41,784 bases of DNA from Ruminococcus sp. (GCA_017523285.1 JAFWWU010000025.1:1-41784), one strand, 5' to 3'. Shown: positions 16,849-25,753, counted from the first letter of the stretch. The notes: generated from the sequence alone by a model not told the origin. Numbers and translations are program-made.

Positions 16849-18816
16849 TCATATATGTGGAAAAATCGTGTTCTTTGGAGTTCCGAATTTTTCTGCTTTG
16901 AATTCACCCTCACCAAGAATAAATCTCATCATCATAACATAATCAGACATATCTGTATTCTTATCCATGTTCAAATCTGAAGATTTATCATATTTGTGAT
17001 TTTTTATATTTTCTCTTAAAACACACAAATCAAATATATCAATAGAATCATCTCTATCCGAGTCACCGAGCATATAATACTCCTCTACAGGTTCAAGAAT
17101 CCATTTTTGACAGCTATGACCATTTATTTCATATTGCTGAGCGTTTCCACCATTTTTATCCGAGCCGTCGGCAATTTCAACAGCTTTCAGATTATTCGTG
17201 TTTTTTGTAACTATATAATATGTACCGTCATCATTCTCAATAAGCTTGAATTTCTGCGCATCACTTTGTGTATCGGTATATATGCCGATATTTGTTTTAT
17301 TATCAGCTTTTCCGCCGTCAAGATCAAGATAATATTCTTTTCCGCCTGTTTCGGAACGTATATAGTAATAGCCATTATCATCAGAAACAAAAGTCCACGA
17401 ATTATAATCTGCATATCCATCCGAAGCATACTGAATAACATTTGCGCCTGCTTCTCCCTTGCCATTTGCAACTGTAAGATATAATCTGCTGTGTGCATTT
17501 TTTATTCTGTATACAGCATCATCTATGCTTGCATTTTCAATAGTGGGGGTATTTTTCTGCGGATAGATTTTGGAAAAGACATTGAGAGAATCAAGTGGCT
17601 TTCCGCCAAAATCAAAAAGCGCCTGATTATCATATGCAGAGCCGCCTGTTTCTGTTGCGGAGGAATCATATTCGCCTGCATAATAAGTTGCCCAGCCTGA
17701 GCCGTATTCATTCCATAATCTGCTTTGTTCTTCCCATGAGATATTGTTCTTTCCAAGCCATGCAGGCTCCCAGTAAAATGCGCCTATCCCCTTTGAGCCG
17801 ACATTCGCAACAGCCTGAAATACATCTGTAATACATTTCGCCTGTCCGTCGACTGAAATATCATATCTCAGTTCAACATCAGATGTTGATGCTGAAACTG
17901 CATTGCCAAACGTGTCGCCGTCCTCATTTGTATATGGATATGCTGTTTCAGCAACCATAACATATTTATTATATTTATCCGCAATTGCTTTAAGCACAGA
18001 AGTAAGATTCTGAGTTGTACCGTGCCAGAAAGAATAATACGAAGCCGCAAAAACATCATAATCAACCCTGCATTCGTTGAGAACCTGTGCATACCAATCG
18101 AAATATCCTGTTGCAGGATTTGCAAAATGAAGTGCAATCATAATATCCCTGTCAAATTCTCTTACAGCCTTACATCCCGAAGAAAACATATCGCATATTT
18201 TATACATATCCTTTTCGCCGCAGAAAAAGCAGTTCGTTTCGTTTCCAACCTGCACCATACCTATATCTGCACCTGCTTCTGAAATTATTTTCAGAGCTGA
18301 CTTCGTATAATCATATATGGCTTGTTTTTTCTGTTCATGAGAATAATTAATCCACTCTTTCGGAACAGTCTGCTTCCCTGGGTCTGCCCAGAAATCAGAA
18401 TACTGCAAATCGACAAGAAGCTTTATTCCGTATTGTGCGGCTCTTTTGCCTATTTCAGCGGCTGTATATACATCATTGTTTCCGCCGCCGTAAGAGTGTC
18501 CGTCTGTTGTATATGGTTTATTCCACACACGCACTCTTACATAGTTTACGCCTTTTTCAGATAATGTTTTGAAGATATCCTGTTTATTGCCGTAATCGTT
18601 GAAAAAATCAACACCTGCATTTTCTATTGCAATGATTGACGAAACATCAACGCCTCTGATTACATCTCCACCATTTACAGATGAATCAAAATCCGTAAAA
18701 TAAACCTCAGGAGTGCCTATTGCTTCTGTTGTAAAAGTATCGCCCGACTGTATCGGCGAAAGTGCAATTGCCGCAAGAGTTACAGCGGCTGTTAATTTAC
18801 TTATAATCTTTTTCAT
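16849..18816 (-). CDS. Secreted GH53 endo-beta-1,4-galactanase with ricin-type beta-trefoil and dockerin
   Basis: 655 residues with a signal peptide (1-24, possibly to 32). The GH53 domain (about 50-418) shows the RGVDVSS opening, acid/base Glu193 in VGNETN and nucleophile Glu290 in VAETAYPY. It should cleave beta-1,4-galactan, the side chains of pectin rhamnogalacturonan I. A beta-trefoil lectin module (about 435-578, CBM13/ricin-B type with QKF and QKW signatures) follows. A dockerin lies at about 584-635 (GDSDRDDSIDIFD and SDLNMDKNTDMSD), then a short tail. The Shine-Dalgarno (GGGGA) is weak. The gene has its own near-consensus promoter. Confidence 0.93.
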   Translation of the reverse strand: MKKIISKLTAAVTLAAIALSPIQSGDTFTTEAIGTPEVYFTDFDSSVNGGDVIRGVDVSSIIAIENAGVDFFNDYGNKQDIFKTLSEKGVNYVRVRVWNKPYTTDGHSYGGGNNDVYTAAEIGKRAAQYGIKLLVDLQYSDFWADPGKQTVPKEWINYSHEQKKQAIYDYTKSALKIISEAGADIGMVQVGNETNCFFCGEKDMYKICDMFSSGCKAVREFDRDIMIALHFANPATGYFDWYAQVLNECRVDYDVFAASYYSFWHGTTQNLTSVLKAIADKYNKYVMVAETAYPYTNEDGDTFGNAVSASTSDVELRYDISVDGQAKCITDVFQAVANVGSKGIGAFYWEPAWLGKNNISWEEQSRLWNEYGSGWATYYAGEYDSSATETGGSAYDNQALFDFGGKPLDSLNVFSKIYPQKNTPTIENASIDDAVYRIKNAHSRLYLTVANGKGEAGANVIQYASDGYADYNSWTFVSDDNGYYYIRSETGGKEYYLDLDGGKADNKTNIGIYTDTQSDAQKFKLIENDDGTYYIVTKNTNNLKAVEIADGSDKNGGNAQQYEINGHSCQKWILEPVEEYYMLGDSDRDDSIDIFDLCVLRENIKNHKYDKSSDLNMDKNTDMSDYVMMMRFILGEGEFKAEKFGTPKNTIFPHI

Positions 18817-18865
18817 TTTAATAATCCCCGTTTTATATTTTTGTGTAAAACTTGTTTACAGCATT

Positions 18866-18894
18866 ATTATAAATCGTTATGGAAATTAAGTCAA
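18866..18894 (-). promoter_or_regulatory. Promoter of the GH53 gene
   Basis: TTGACT (18889-18894) and TATAAT (18866-18871) on the minus strand, 17-bp spacer. Confidence 0.8.
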
Positions 18895-18927
18895 TATCAT
18901 AATGCTGATAAACCATACATTTATGAA

Positions 18928-18964
18928 GAAAAAATCCGCTTCTGACATTAAATCAAAAGCGGAT
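18928..18964 (-). terminator. Terminator of the rnhA-nifS-nifU operon
   Basis: ATCCGCTT and AAGCGGAT form an 8-bp stem followed on the minus strand by six T residues, just after the nifU stop codon. Confidence 0.85.
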
Positions 18965-18972
18965 ATACTTAT

Positions 18973-19398
18973 TTATTCGTGGCAGTGGTCACATTCCTTG
19001 ATTTCGCCCACAATCGGAAGCGGATCAATTCCCTGTCTTGTGTAATAATCAGCAAGAGCAGACTTTATAGCCTGTTCAGCAAGTACAGAACAGTGAAGCT
19101 TAACAGCCGGAAGTCCGTCAAGAGCCTCAACAACAGCCTTATTTGTAAGCTTGAGCGCATCATCAATTGACTTACCCTTGATAAGCTCTGTTGCCATTGA
19201 AGATGTAGCAACCGCCGCACCGCATCCGAAAGTCTTGAACTTTACGTCTGTGATGATACCTGCATCAACCTTGATGTACATTTTCATAATGTCGCCGCAT
19301 TTTGCATTTCCTACTTCGCCGACACCGTCAGCATCCTCAATTTCTCCTACATTTCTTGGATTTGAAAAATGGTCAAAAACCTTATCACTGTATAACAT
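18973..19398 (-). CDS. nifU: Iron-sulfur cluster assembly scaffold (IscU/NifU N-terminal type)
   Basis: Scaffold on which Fe-S clusters are built with sulfur supplied by the cysteine desulfurase. 141 residues. The three conserved cysteines are Cys34 (GNAKCGD), Cys59 (GCGAA) and Cys103 (LHCSVL), and the family opening YSDKVFDHFSNPRNVG is intact. The C-terminus carries an extra CDHCH motif (136-140) that could bind metal. It is the last gene of an operon with rnhA, nifS and an EF-Tu domain II-like gene, 13 bp after the latter. Confidence 0.95.
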   Translation of the reverse strand: MLYSDKVFDHFSNPRNVGEIEDADGVGEVGNAKCGDIMKMYIKVDAGIITDVKFKTFGCGAAVATSSMATELIKGKSIDDALKLTNKAVVEALDGLPAVKLHCSVLAEQAIKSALADYYTRQGIDPLPIVGEIKECDHCHE

Positions 19399-19411
19399 AA
19401 ATAATTCTCCT

Positions 19412-19783
19412 TTATTTTAAAATTAAATCACCTTTATGGATATGCGAACGAGTAATATCTTTTAAGAGCATCCCCGCATTATCGCCTTCATAAACAATAT
19501 CGCATTGCTTTCTGAACTGCTCAAGAGCTGTGATAACCGTTTCTGTACTCTGCTCAGAATCAATCGTCACTTTATCCCCTACCGAAAATGTACCCTCTGT
19601 TACAGTTCCGACAGCAACAGTTCCTCTGCCGCCTATTGAAAAAACATCATCAACAACAAATACTGCTTTTCCTGTTGCATCAGAAATTCTTTCTTCCTTT
19701 GCTCTTTGTTTATTGTAGAGTCTGAGTTCTTTTTCATCATCTGACTCTTCATTACGTCTGATAATTCTACTCAGAATCCCCAT
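19412..19783 (-). CDS. Stand-alone EF-Tu domain II-like protein
   Basis: 123 residues. After a charged N-terminal helix (1-35), residues 38-123 closely resemble the domain II beta barrel of EF-Tu: VDDVFSIGGRGTVAVGTV parallels the EF-Tu segment DVFSITGRGTVVTGRV, followed by FSVGDKV and ALEQFRKQCDIVYEGDNAGMLL. There is no G domain, so it cannot be a GTPase. Domain II in translation factors contacts the aminoacyl end of tRNA or other factors; the role of an isolated copy is unknown. It starts within two bases of the nifS stop and lies 13 bp before nifU, suggesting coupled expression with Fe-S assembly. Confidence 0.85.
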   Translation of the reverse strand: MGILSRIIRRNEESDDEKELRLYNKQRAKEERISDATGKAVFVVDDVFSIGGRGTVAVGTVTEGTFSVGDKVTIDSEQSTETVITALEQFRKQCDIVYEGDNAGMLLKDITRSHIHKGDLILK

Positions 19784-19784
19784 A

Positions 19785-20975
19785 TCAGTTGAAGCTCTCC
19801 CCTTTTATGATGTGTTCCCATAATGGTGACATATCTCTGAGGCGGTTTACTATATTTGGTACAACTTCAAGGATATAATCAATATCCTCATCTGTTGTTT
19901 CAGCACTTATTGAAAGTCTGAGTGAGCCATGTGCAACCTCGTGTTTAAGTCCGAGCGCAAGCAGAACGTGCGACGGATCAAGTGAGCCTGATGTACAAGC
20001 TGAGCCCGAAGAAGCACATATTCCGTTCATATCAAGCATAAGAAGCAAGGATTCACCCTCAACGCCCTCGATTGATATATTACAGTTGCCTGCAAGACGC
20101 TTTTCTCTGTCACCGTTAAGACGAGTGCGTGGAAGCTGTAAAATTCCGTCAATGAGTCGGTTTCTCATTGCAGTAACCTTTTCATTCTTGCTCTTTATAT
20201 CTGCTGTTGCAATTTCAATAGCTGTTCCAAGACCTACGATTGCAGGAACGTTTTCTGTACCTGCACGCTTGCTTCTTTCCTGTGCACCGCCGAAAATAAG
20301 ATTAGGAAGTGCAAGTCCCTTTCTTACATAGATAGCGCCGATGCCCTTCTGAGCGTGAATTTTATGTCCAGATAATGAAAGCAGGTCAATATTCTGTGCC
20401 TTAACGTCAATTTCAACGTTTCCGACAGCCTGAACAGCGTCTGTATGGAAGATAACTCCCTTCTCACGACAAACTGCACCTATTTCAGCGATAGGCTGAA
20501 TTGTACCGATTTCATTATTTGAATACATTATTGAAACGATTGCTGTATCTTCTCTGATTGCATTCTTAACATCATCAGGATTTACAAATCCAAGCGGACT
20601 TACAGGAAGATAAGTAACCTCATACCCCTCTTTTTCAAGAGCCTGACAAGTATGAAGAATAGCATGATGCTCAAATACAGAAGTAATAATGTGATTCTTG
20701 CCCTTAGCCTTAAGACGCTGACAAGTACCTCTTATCGCCCAGTTATCTGATTCTGAGCCACAGCTTGTAAAGTAGATTTCAGATGGCTCTGCGCCGATTG
20801 CCTTTGCCACCTTTTCTCTTGAAGCTTCAATTGCTTTTTTTGAGTTTCTTCCAAGTCCGTAAATACTTGAAGCATTGCCGTATTCCTCTGTGAAGTAAGG
20901 ATACATAGCATCAAGAACTTCTTTTGAAACCTTTGTTGTAGCCGCATTATCAGCATAAACAAATCTTTTTTCCAT
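19785..20975 (-). CDS. nifS: Cysteine desulfurase
   Basis: PLP enzyme that takes sulfur from cysteine for Fe-S cluster assembly. 396 residues. The PLP lysine is Lys205 in [11 protein letters not shown], the conserved His pair is in FEHHAIL (103-104), and the active-site Cys327 lies in the loop [10 protein letters not shown], typical of NifS/IscS proteins. The opening VYADNAATT is canonical. The start has GGAGG upstream. It lies 21 bp after rnhA and immediately before the EF-Tu-like gene and nifU. Confidence 0.97.
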   Translation of the reverse strand: MEKRFVYADNAATTKVSKEVLDAMYPYFTEEYGNASSIYGLGRNSKKAIEASREKVAKAIGAEPSEIYFTSCGSESDNWAIRGTCQRLKAKGKNHIITSVFEHHAILHTCQALEKEGYEVTYLPVSPLGFVNPDDVKNAIREDTAIVSIMYSNNEIGTIQPIAEIGAVCREKGVIFHTDAVQAVGNVEIDVKAQNIDLLSLSGHKIHAQKGIGAIYVRKGLALPNLIFGGAQERSKRAGTENVPAIVGLGTAIEIATADIKSKNEKVTAMRNRLIDGILQLPRTRLNGDREKRLAGNCNISIEGVEGESLLLMLDMNGICASSGSACTSGSLDPSHVLLALGLKHEVAHGSLRLSISAETTDEDIDYILEVVPNIVNRLRDMSPLWEHIIKGESFN

Positions 20976-20996
20976 ATATGTGAAAACCTCCGTTTA

Positions 20997-21455
20997 TTAT
21001 TTCGAATACTTATCACGTTCCATAACAGCAAGTCTGTCACAGCGTTCATTTTCGGGATGTCCTGCATGACCTTTAACCCACACGAAATTCACATCATGCT
21101 TTTCGAGAAGCGGCAGAAGCTGTTCCCACAAATCAACATTGAGTGCAGGCTTTTTATCGGATTTAATCCAGCCTTTTTTCTTCCAGCCGTAAACCCAGCC
21201 CTTTGTTATGCTGTCAACAACGTATTTGCTGTCTGTTGTAAGAGTAACACTGCAAGGCTCTTTAAGAGCAGAAAGTCCTGTTATAACTCCGAGAAGCTCC
21301 ATTCTGTTATTTGTTGTTTCAGCTGAGCCACCCGATAATTCTTTTTCAATCTGACCGAAACGAAGCACAACGCCATATCCTCCCGGTCCGGGATTGCCGC
21401 TGCATGCACCGTCAGTAAAGATTTCGACCTTTTTTATAGTGTTCACCTCTTTCAT
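20997..21455 (-). CDS. rnhA: Ribonuclease HI
   Basis: Cleaves RNA in RNA-DNA hybrids. Active-site residues are visible: Asp in [16 protein letters not shown], Glu in NNRMELLG, Asp in TTDSKYV, and His/Asp in [17 protein letters not shown]. The ATG at 21453-21455 gives 152 residues but lacks a good ribosome site and lies about nine bases from the predicted transcription start. The in-frame ATA at 21435-21437 has AGAGGTG exactly six bases upstream and would give [10 protein letters not shown], matching the usual family N-terminus (E. coli MLKQVEIFTDG). The real start may therefore be the rare codon AUA, giving 146 residues. It is the first gene of the operon with nifS. Confidence 0.93.
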   Translation of the reverse strand: MKEVNTIKKVEIFTDGACSGNPGPGGYGVVLRFGQIEKELSGGSAETTNNRMELLGVITGLSALKEPCSVTLTTDSKYVVDSITKGWVYGWKKKGWIKSDKKPALNVDLWEQLLPLLEKHDVNFVWVKGHAGHPENERCDRLAVMERDKYSK

Positions 21456-21470
21456 AATTATCCACATATT

Positions 21471-21499
21471 ATTATAACGTATTTCCGTACAATAATCAA
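21471..21499 (-). promoter_or_regulatory. Promoter of the rnhA-nifS operon
   Basis: TTGATT (21494-21499) and TATAAT (21471-21476) on the minus strand, 17-bp spacer, start near 21464. Confidence 0.75.
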
Positions 21500-21579
21500 C
21501 AATGTTAACTCGGTGCAACTTTTTTTGAATATGGAATATTACATAAGCTTTATCTGTAAATTTGTGCATTATAACAAAA

Positions 21580-21658
21580 GTGATAAATTTGTCACTTTTA
21601 TATTGACAGACAGAAAATTAGGTGATATAATTGTCACATAAGGTGATAAATAAATCAC
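21580..21658. promoter_or_regulatory. Three phased palindromic operators at the membrane-protein/xre operon promoter
   Basis: Three 16-bp sites of form GTGAT-N6-RTCAC start at 21580, 21622 and 21643: GTGATAAATTTGTCAC, GTGATATAATTGTCAC and GTGATAAATAAATCAC. Start-to-start distances are 42 and 21 bp, near four and two helical turns. The middle site covers the -10 box. The Xre protein encoded at the end of this operon is the obvious candidate ligand (inference). Confidence 0.8.
21603..21631 (+). promoter_or_regulatory. Promoter of the membrane-protein/xre operon
   Basis: Consensus TTGACA (21603-21608) and TATAAT (21626-21631), 17-bp spacer, embedded among the three operators. Confidence 0.9.
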
Positions 21659-21690
21659 ATAAACATTAAACACAACAAGAGGTAAAAACA

Positions 21691-22395
21691 ATGTTTGATA
21701 TTATCAAAACTATTGAGAAAAAAATCAACACAACTGGCAACAAACTCTCAGCCAAACTCAAGACAGCAATAAAAGAAAAAATTCTTGCAAACGAAATCCC
21801 CCGTAAAACTTACATTCTATCTGAGATTTTATGCACACTATGCACATTATATATATATATTGATGACTTATGTTTCAAAAAAATGCCACATAATCAACTA
21901 ACACTAATAATCTATATGACATTTGCTACAATGATTGCAGTATACATACCCTATACCAGCCTTAAATTCGGCAAAAAAATACTATCTTTTATCGCCGTAT
22001 ATGCTGTATTCATTTTAATGTATATAGCTAAATACTTCTACGATAATAAAGGATTTTTGTTATCGATTTTCGACACGTCTTTGGATTACCTGCTAATTGT
22101 AGCTGTTATTTTATTTATAATATTTGTGGCTGATAATGTAAAATTCGCATTAAACGATGAAGCATTTAAGCAAAACCTTCTCACATCTTTCAAATATTCA
22201 TATATTATATGCGTTGCTATTTTAAGTGCAACAAGTCTATTTATGACATTTATAATACCGAATACGAAAATTACTATAAACTCAGATTTTGTTTTAATTG
22301 CTGCTGTTATTATGCTATTAGTTGAATCAATAACACATTATGTAATCGAATATAAATTTGAAAAAGGCTTAAAATGTGACGAGGATGAGGAATAA
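21691..22395 (+). CDS. Six-span membrane protein, first paralogue of an Xre-linked family
   Basis: 234 residues. A basic amphipathic N-terminus (1-35) precedes about six hydrophobic helices and a short acidic tail (KGLKCDEDEE). I do not recognise a named family; small multi-span proteins encoded beside YozG-type Xre regulators are common in Firmicutes and mostly uncharacterised. An AGAGG site lies eight bases before the ATG. It is the first gene behind the triple-operator promoter. The shared motif DEAFKQNLLTSFKYS links it to the next paralogue. Confidence 0.8.
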   Translation: MFDIIKTIEKKINTTGNKLSAKLKTAIKEKILANEIPRKTYILSEILCTLCTLYIYIDDLCFKKMPHNQLTLIIYMTFATMIAVYIPYTSLKFGKKILSFIAVYAVFILMYIAKYFYDNKGFLLSIFDTSLDYLLIVAVILFIIFVADNVKFALNDEAFKQNLLTSFKYSYIICVAILSATSLFMTFIIPNTKITINSDFVLIAAVIMLLVESITHYVIEYKFEKGLKCDEDEE

Positions 22396-22460
22396 TGCTC
22401 AGCTTTAATATATTATCTTCCTATCACTCGCCAAAACACTTAACGAGAAAGGAATAAACA

Positions 22461-22541
22461 ATGAAAATTATAGAAAAACTCTTCGCCAATAAATTACCGC
22501 ATAAAGCTCGTATAATAACTTATATATTGTTTTGTATATAA
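22461..22541 (+). pseudogene. Truncated copy of the 5' end of the third membrane protein gene
   Basis: A 26-codon frame whose DNA is almost identical to the first 77 bp of the gene at 23325 (ATGAAAATTATAGAAAAACT and onward), including its ribosome site GAAAGGAATAAACA. It stops at the junction of the tandem duplication and is probably not functional. Confidence 0.8.
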
Positions 22542-22580
22542 AATCACATAAACATTAAACACAACATGGAGGTAAAAACA

Positions 22581-23259
22581 ATGTTTGATATTATCAAAAC
22601 TATCGAAAAAAAGACCAACTCATTCAGCAACAAGCTCAACACAGGAATAAAAGAAAAAATTCTGGCAAATGAAATACCACGAACAGTTTATCTTTTGTCA
22701 TATATTATATGGCTGATCACCTCATTTATCGAAATCTTTTTTGAAGGAAATAGCATCTACGAGCCAATATACCATATGCTGTTAGCAACAACCCTTGTAG
22801 TATTCATCCCTTACACCAGTCTTAAAAAAAAGCACAAAAAGATTATCAGTTATAGGAATATATGCTATATCAATACTTTTATATATTGCAAAATACATTA
22901 TCGATAAAAAAGAAATAACATTCAGGATTTTAGATTTATCATTGTCATTGGAAGAAGTGCTGATGTGGTCTATGTTATTAGTTTTAATAGTTTTATTCTC
23001 AAACGCAAGATTTACATTAGCTGATGAAGCTTTCAAGCAAAATCTTCTTACTTCTTTTAAATATTCATTTATCATATGCTTTATCCTTCTTTTTGTATCA
23101 GGTATGTTCCTCTTAGCCGATACAAAGATATATTTTAGTCCAAAGCTTTTTTCAATTGCTACGCACACTATGCTTTTAGTCGAATCAACAACACTTTATG
23201 TTATTGAAAAGAAGTTTGAAAAAGGCTTAAAATGTGATGAGGATGAGGATGATGAATAA
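22581..23259 (+). pseudogene. Second paralogue of the membrane protein, broken by a +1 frameshift in an A run
   Basis: The first 84 or so codons match the upstream paralogue, then the frame is lost at eight consecutive A residues (22824-22831) and a stop follows at 22905-22907. With one A removed the reading continues as LKKSTKRLSVIGIYA, aligning without gaps to LKFGKKILSFIAVYA of the intact paralogue, and stays open to 23259, ending KGLKCDEDEDDE. The start ATG at 22581 follows GGAGG. This may be a pseudogene, a slippage-dependent gene or a sequencing error; the rest of the frame is well preserved. Confidence 0.8.
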
Positions 23260-23324
23260 TGCCCAGCTTTAATATATTATCTTCCTATCACTCGCCAAAG
23301 CACTTAACGAGAAAGGAATAAACA

Positions 23325-23948
23325 ATGAAAATTATAGAAAAACTCTTCGCCAATAAATTACCGCATAAAGCTCGTATAATAGCTTATATATTGTTTTGTA
23401 TATATACAGGATACATCTTATTATATAATGAAAATCACGACCATAACCATAAACATAAAATAATGTATCTGTATTTTGCAACAATGTTTGCAAATATAGT
23501 ATTTTTCAGTATTCATAATAAAATAAAGAAAACTCTTATCATTTTTGGAACATACATTATCAGCATCGGCGGTTCTGTTTTAGTATCTTTTTGTATGGAA
23601 TCAGATGAAACTAAAATAATAGCATTATTAATTAATAATTTTATTATGTTATGCACACTTATTACGGTAATCATAATAGCCGCCAATATACGATATGACA
23701 TAACGGACGAATCGTATAAAGCAAACATGCTTGTTTCATATAAATATTCTTTTTACACCTATGTAATCATATTTATAACAGGATATCTGATTCTTCATAT
23801 TACAGACTACCAACTAAATATTTCTTTAAATTCAGATATTCTTATTATTGTGGCTTTATTGATAATTATTATACAACAAATAATACTTCTTATCCTTGAA
23901 TGTAAATTTGAAAAAAGCTTAGAATGTGTTGAAGATGAGGAGGAATAA
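23325..23948 (+). CDS. Multi-span membrane protein, third member of the Xre-linked family
   Basis: 207 residues with about six hydrophobic helices and an acidic tail (KSLECVEDEEE) like that of the first paralogue. The N-terminus is shorter and contains EKLFANKLPHKARIIAYIL, comparable to the EKILANEIPRKTYIL region upstream. A GAAAGGAAT site precedes the ATG. Two bases separate its stop from the next GTG start. Confidence 0.8.
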   Translation: MKIIEKLFANKLPHKARIIAYILFCIYTGYILLYNENHDHNHKHKIMYLYFATMFANIVFFSIHNKIKKTLIIFGTYIISIGGSVLVSFCMESDETKIIALLINNFIMLCTLITVIIIAANIRYDITDESYKANMLVSYKYSFYTYVIIFITGYLILHITDYQLNISLNSDILIIVALLIIIIQQIILLILECKFEKSLECVEDEEE

Positions 23949-23950
23949 TC

Positions 23951-24409
23951 GTGCTTAAACTTAAAAATATAATACTTTCATACATACAATATTATAAAAT
24001 CTGTATCGCTTACAGCTTGATAAGCAGTATTATATGGGCAATTGGCGGAATTGTTGACTTGCTTGATATACTTGACGATAAAAGTCTGCCTGTAATTATA
24101 ATTTACTATACTGTTCATGGCCTATCAATTTTAATCATTTTTGAAATTTTTGTGATTGCTAATGCAATGCGTGATAAAGAAGATGAACTATATAAGGAAA
24201 ATATTGCAAAAACAAACTCCGCATTTTTATGGTTTCTATTCTTTGCAGGATTAGCACTTTACATCATAGCAAGTATACTGAAATTATCTGCGATAACATT
24301 ACCTCTTAATCACTGGCTGATTGGTGCAGTTATATATATGTTATACGCTGTATATAACATATATGCTCTGCATTATGAAAGCTCTGCAAGCAATGCGGAG
24401 GATGAATAA
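23951..24409 (+). CDS. Four-span membrane protein in the Xre-linked operon
   Basis: 152 residues from a GTG start with GAGGAGG upstream. About four hydrophobic helices (near 18-37, 45-65, 92-112, 120-140) and an acidic C-terminus. It is more distant from the three preceding paralogues. Its stop overlaps the xre start by one base (TAATG), so translation of the regulator is probably coupled to it. Function not recognised. Confidence 0.8.
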   Translation: MLKLKNIILSYIQYYKICIAYSLISSIIWAIGGIVDLLDILDDKSLPVIIIYYTVHGLSILIIFEIFVIANAMRDKEDELYKENIAKTNSAFLWFLFFAGLALYIIASILKLSAITLPLNHWLIGAVIYMLYAVYNIYALHYESSASNAEDE

Positions 24410-24612
24410 TGCCTGAATTCACAACGAAAATGAAAGAATACAGAGCAAAAAAGAATATAAAACAGGGCGAGCTTGCCGAAATGGTCGGCGTAAGAAGAGA
24501 AACTATCATCCGCCTTGAAAAAGGTCAGTATAATCCCTCACTCAAGCTTGCTCTTGATGTTGCAAAAGCTCTGGATACTACCGTTGAAGAACTTTTTATA
24601 TTCAACAAATGA
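24409..24612 (+). CDS. Small Xre/Cro-type transcriptional regulator (YozG-like)
   Basis: 67 residues, almost entirely a helix-turn-helix domain: [29 protein letters not shown] carries the helix-turn-helix, followed by [20 protein letters not shown]. There is no ligand domain. Such minimal regulators usually bind short palindromes as dimers. Being the last gene of the operon, it probably autoregulates through the three GTGAT-N6-RTCAC sites at 21580-21658. One of the membrane proteins may control it by sequestration (inference). Confidence 0.92.
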   Translation: MPEFTTKMKEYRAKKNIKQGELAEMVGVRRETIIRLEKGQYNPSLKLALDVAKALDTTVEELFIFNK

Positions 24613-24781
24613 AAATATGCTATCAAAATGCACATAAAATCATTATATATCCGCATTTTAAAGTGAATTTTGATGATTTATAAATAATGAAATGAAACGT
24701 GAGATAATGAGAGAAAAAGAGAAAAACAGAGAGAAATCAAGTGTAAAGGGGATATAGATTAAAAAAAACGCATTTTTGCTC

Positions 24782-24810
24782 TTGACATTTTATATTTTTG
24801 AGGTTATAAT
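24782..24810 (+). promoter_or_regulatory. Promoter of rplM-rpsI
   Basis: Consensus TTGACA (24782-24787) and TATAAT (24805-24810), 17-bp spacer. The 24613-24781 stretch before it holds only AT-rich DNA with a weak imperfect hairpin. Confidence 0.92.
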
Positions 24811-24816
24811 TAATCT

Positions 24817-24870
24817 TGCGTTGTCGGAATGGAGTATTTATTCCATCGACGAAAATACTATAAATGGAGG
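24817..24870 (+). ncRNA. Ribosomal protein L13 leader hairpin
   Basis: A hairpin GTCG-GA-ATGGA with TCCAT-CGAC (24823-24850) sits between the predicted transcription start and the rplM ribosome site. It matches in position and form the L13 leader of Firmicutes, thought to bind L13 for autoregulation. Confidence 0.7.
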
Positions 24871-24879
24871 ATTAACATT

Positions 24880-25308
24880 ATGTCAACTACTATGCCAAAG
24901 GCACAAGAAGTAAGCCGTTCATGGTATATATTAGACGCTGAGGGCAAGTCACTCGGTCGTGTAGCTGCTAAGGCTGCTCACATTCTCAGAGGTAAGCACA
25001 AGCCAACATTTGTACCTCACGTTGATTGCGGCGACCACGTTATCATCATCAACTGCGATAAGGCTGTTCTTACAGGTAAGAAGCTTGAGCAGAAGAAGTA
25101 CTACTGGCACACAGGCTGGATCGGTGGTCTTAAGGAAAAGAGCTATAAGGATCTTATGGCTAACGAAGCTGACAGAGCTATGACAATTGCTGTAAACGGT
25201 ATGATTCCAAACACAGCACAGGGCAGAGACCAGATGAAGCGTCTCAGAACATACAAGGGTTCAGAACACAAGCACGAGGCTCAGAAGCCTGTTGCTTACG
25301 AATTATAA
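24880..25308 (+). CDS. rplM: 50S ribosomal protein L13
   Basis: 142 residues, standard length. The central signature is recognisable (WYILDAEGKSLGRVA, GDHVIIINCDKAVLTGKK, KYYWHTGWIGGLK). The start is the ATG at 24880 with GGAGG upstream; the longer frame from 24829 runs through the leader hairpin. It forms an operon with rpsI. Confidence 0.98.
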   Translation: MSTTMPKAQEVSRSWYILDAEGKSLGRVAAKAAHILRGKHKPTFVPHVDCGDHVIIINCDKAVLTGKKLEQKKYYWHTGWIGGLKEKSYKDLMANEADRAMTIAVNGMIPNTAQGRDQMKRLRTYKGSEHKHEAQKPVAYEL

Positions 25309-25326
25309 TAAAAGGAGGCTATCTAA

Positions 25327-25728
25327 ATGTACGAATCAAAGGTAAAATACTTTTACGGAACAGGCAGAAGAAAGCACTCCGTAGCAAGAGTTAGAATTTA
25401 TCCAGGTAGTGGTAACATCACTATCAACAACAGAAATATCGATGAGTATTTCGGTCTTGAAACTCTCAAGCTTATCGTTCGTCAGCCACTCGCTCTTACT
25501 GATAACCTTGACAAGTTCGACATCGTTTGCACAGTTGCAGGCGGCGGCGTTACAGGTCAGGCTGGCGCTATCAGACACGGCGTTTCAAGAGCTCTTCTTG
25601 AATATGATGCTGAGCTCCGTCCAGCTCTTAAGAAGGCTGGCTTCCTCACTCGTGACCCAAGAATGAAGGAAAGAAAGAAGTACGGTCTCAAGGCTGCTCG
25701 TCGCGCACCACAGTTCTCAAAGAGATAA
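25327..25728 (+). CDS. rpsI: 30S ribosomal protein S9
   Basis: 133 residues with the S9 features: [13 protein letters not shown] at the N-terminus, the [14 protein letters not shown] signature, and the basic C-terminal tail ending in SKR that reaches the tRNA site of the ribosome. An AAAGGAGG site precedes the ATG. It is the last core gene before the accessory region. Confidence 0.98.
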   Translation: MYESKVKYFYGTGRRKHSVARVRIYPGSGNITINNRNIDEYFGLETLKLIVRQPLALTDNLDKFDIVCTVAGGGVTGQAGAIRHGVSRALLEYDAELRPALKKAGFLTRDPRMKERKKYGLKAARRAPQFSKR

Positions 25729-25753
25729 TTACATCCCTACTGGGACTTATACA

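Larger units (their letters stand above)
21652..23402 (+). repeat. Partial tandem duplication within the membrane-protein operon
   Basis: Two diverged copies of one unit: leader AAATCACATAAACATTAAAC, a membrane protein gene, a conserved spacer (CTTCCTATCACTCGCCAAA), and the 5' end of the next gene. Copy one ends at about 22538, where the leader of copy two follows directly, truncating the second gene. Copy two continues into the intact gene at 23325. Confidence 0.85.
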
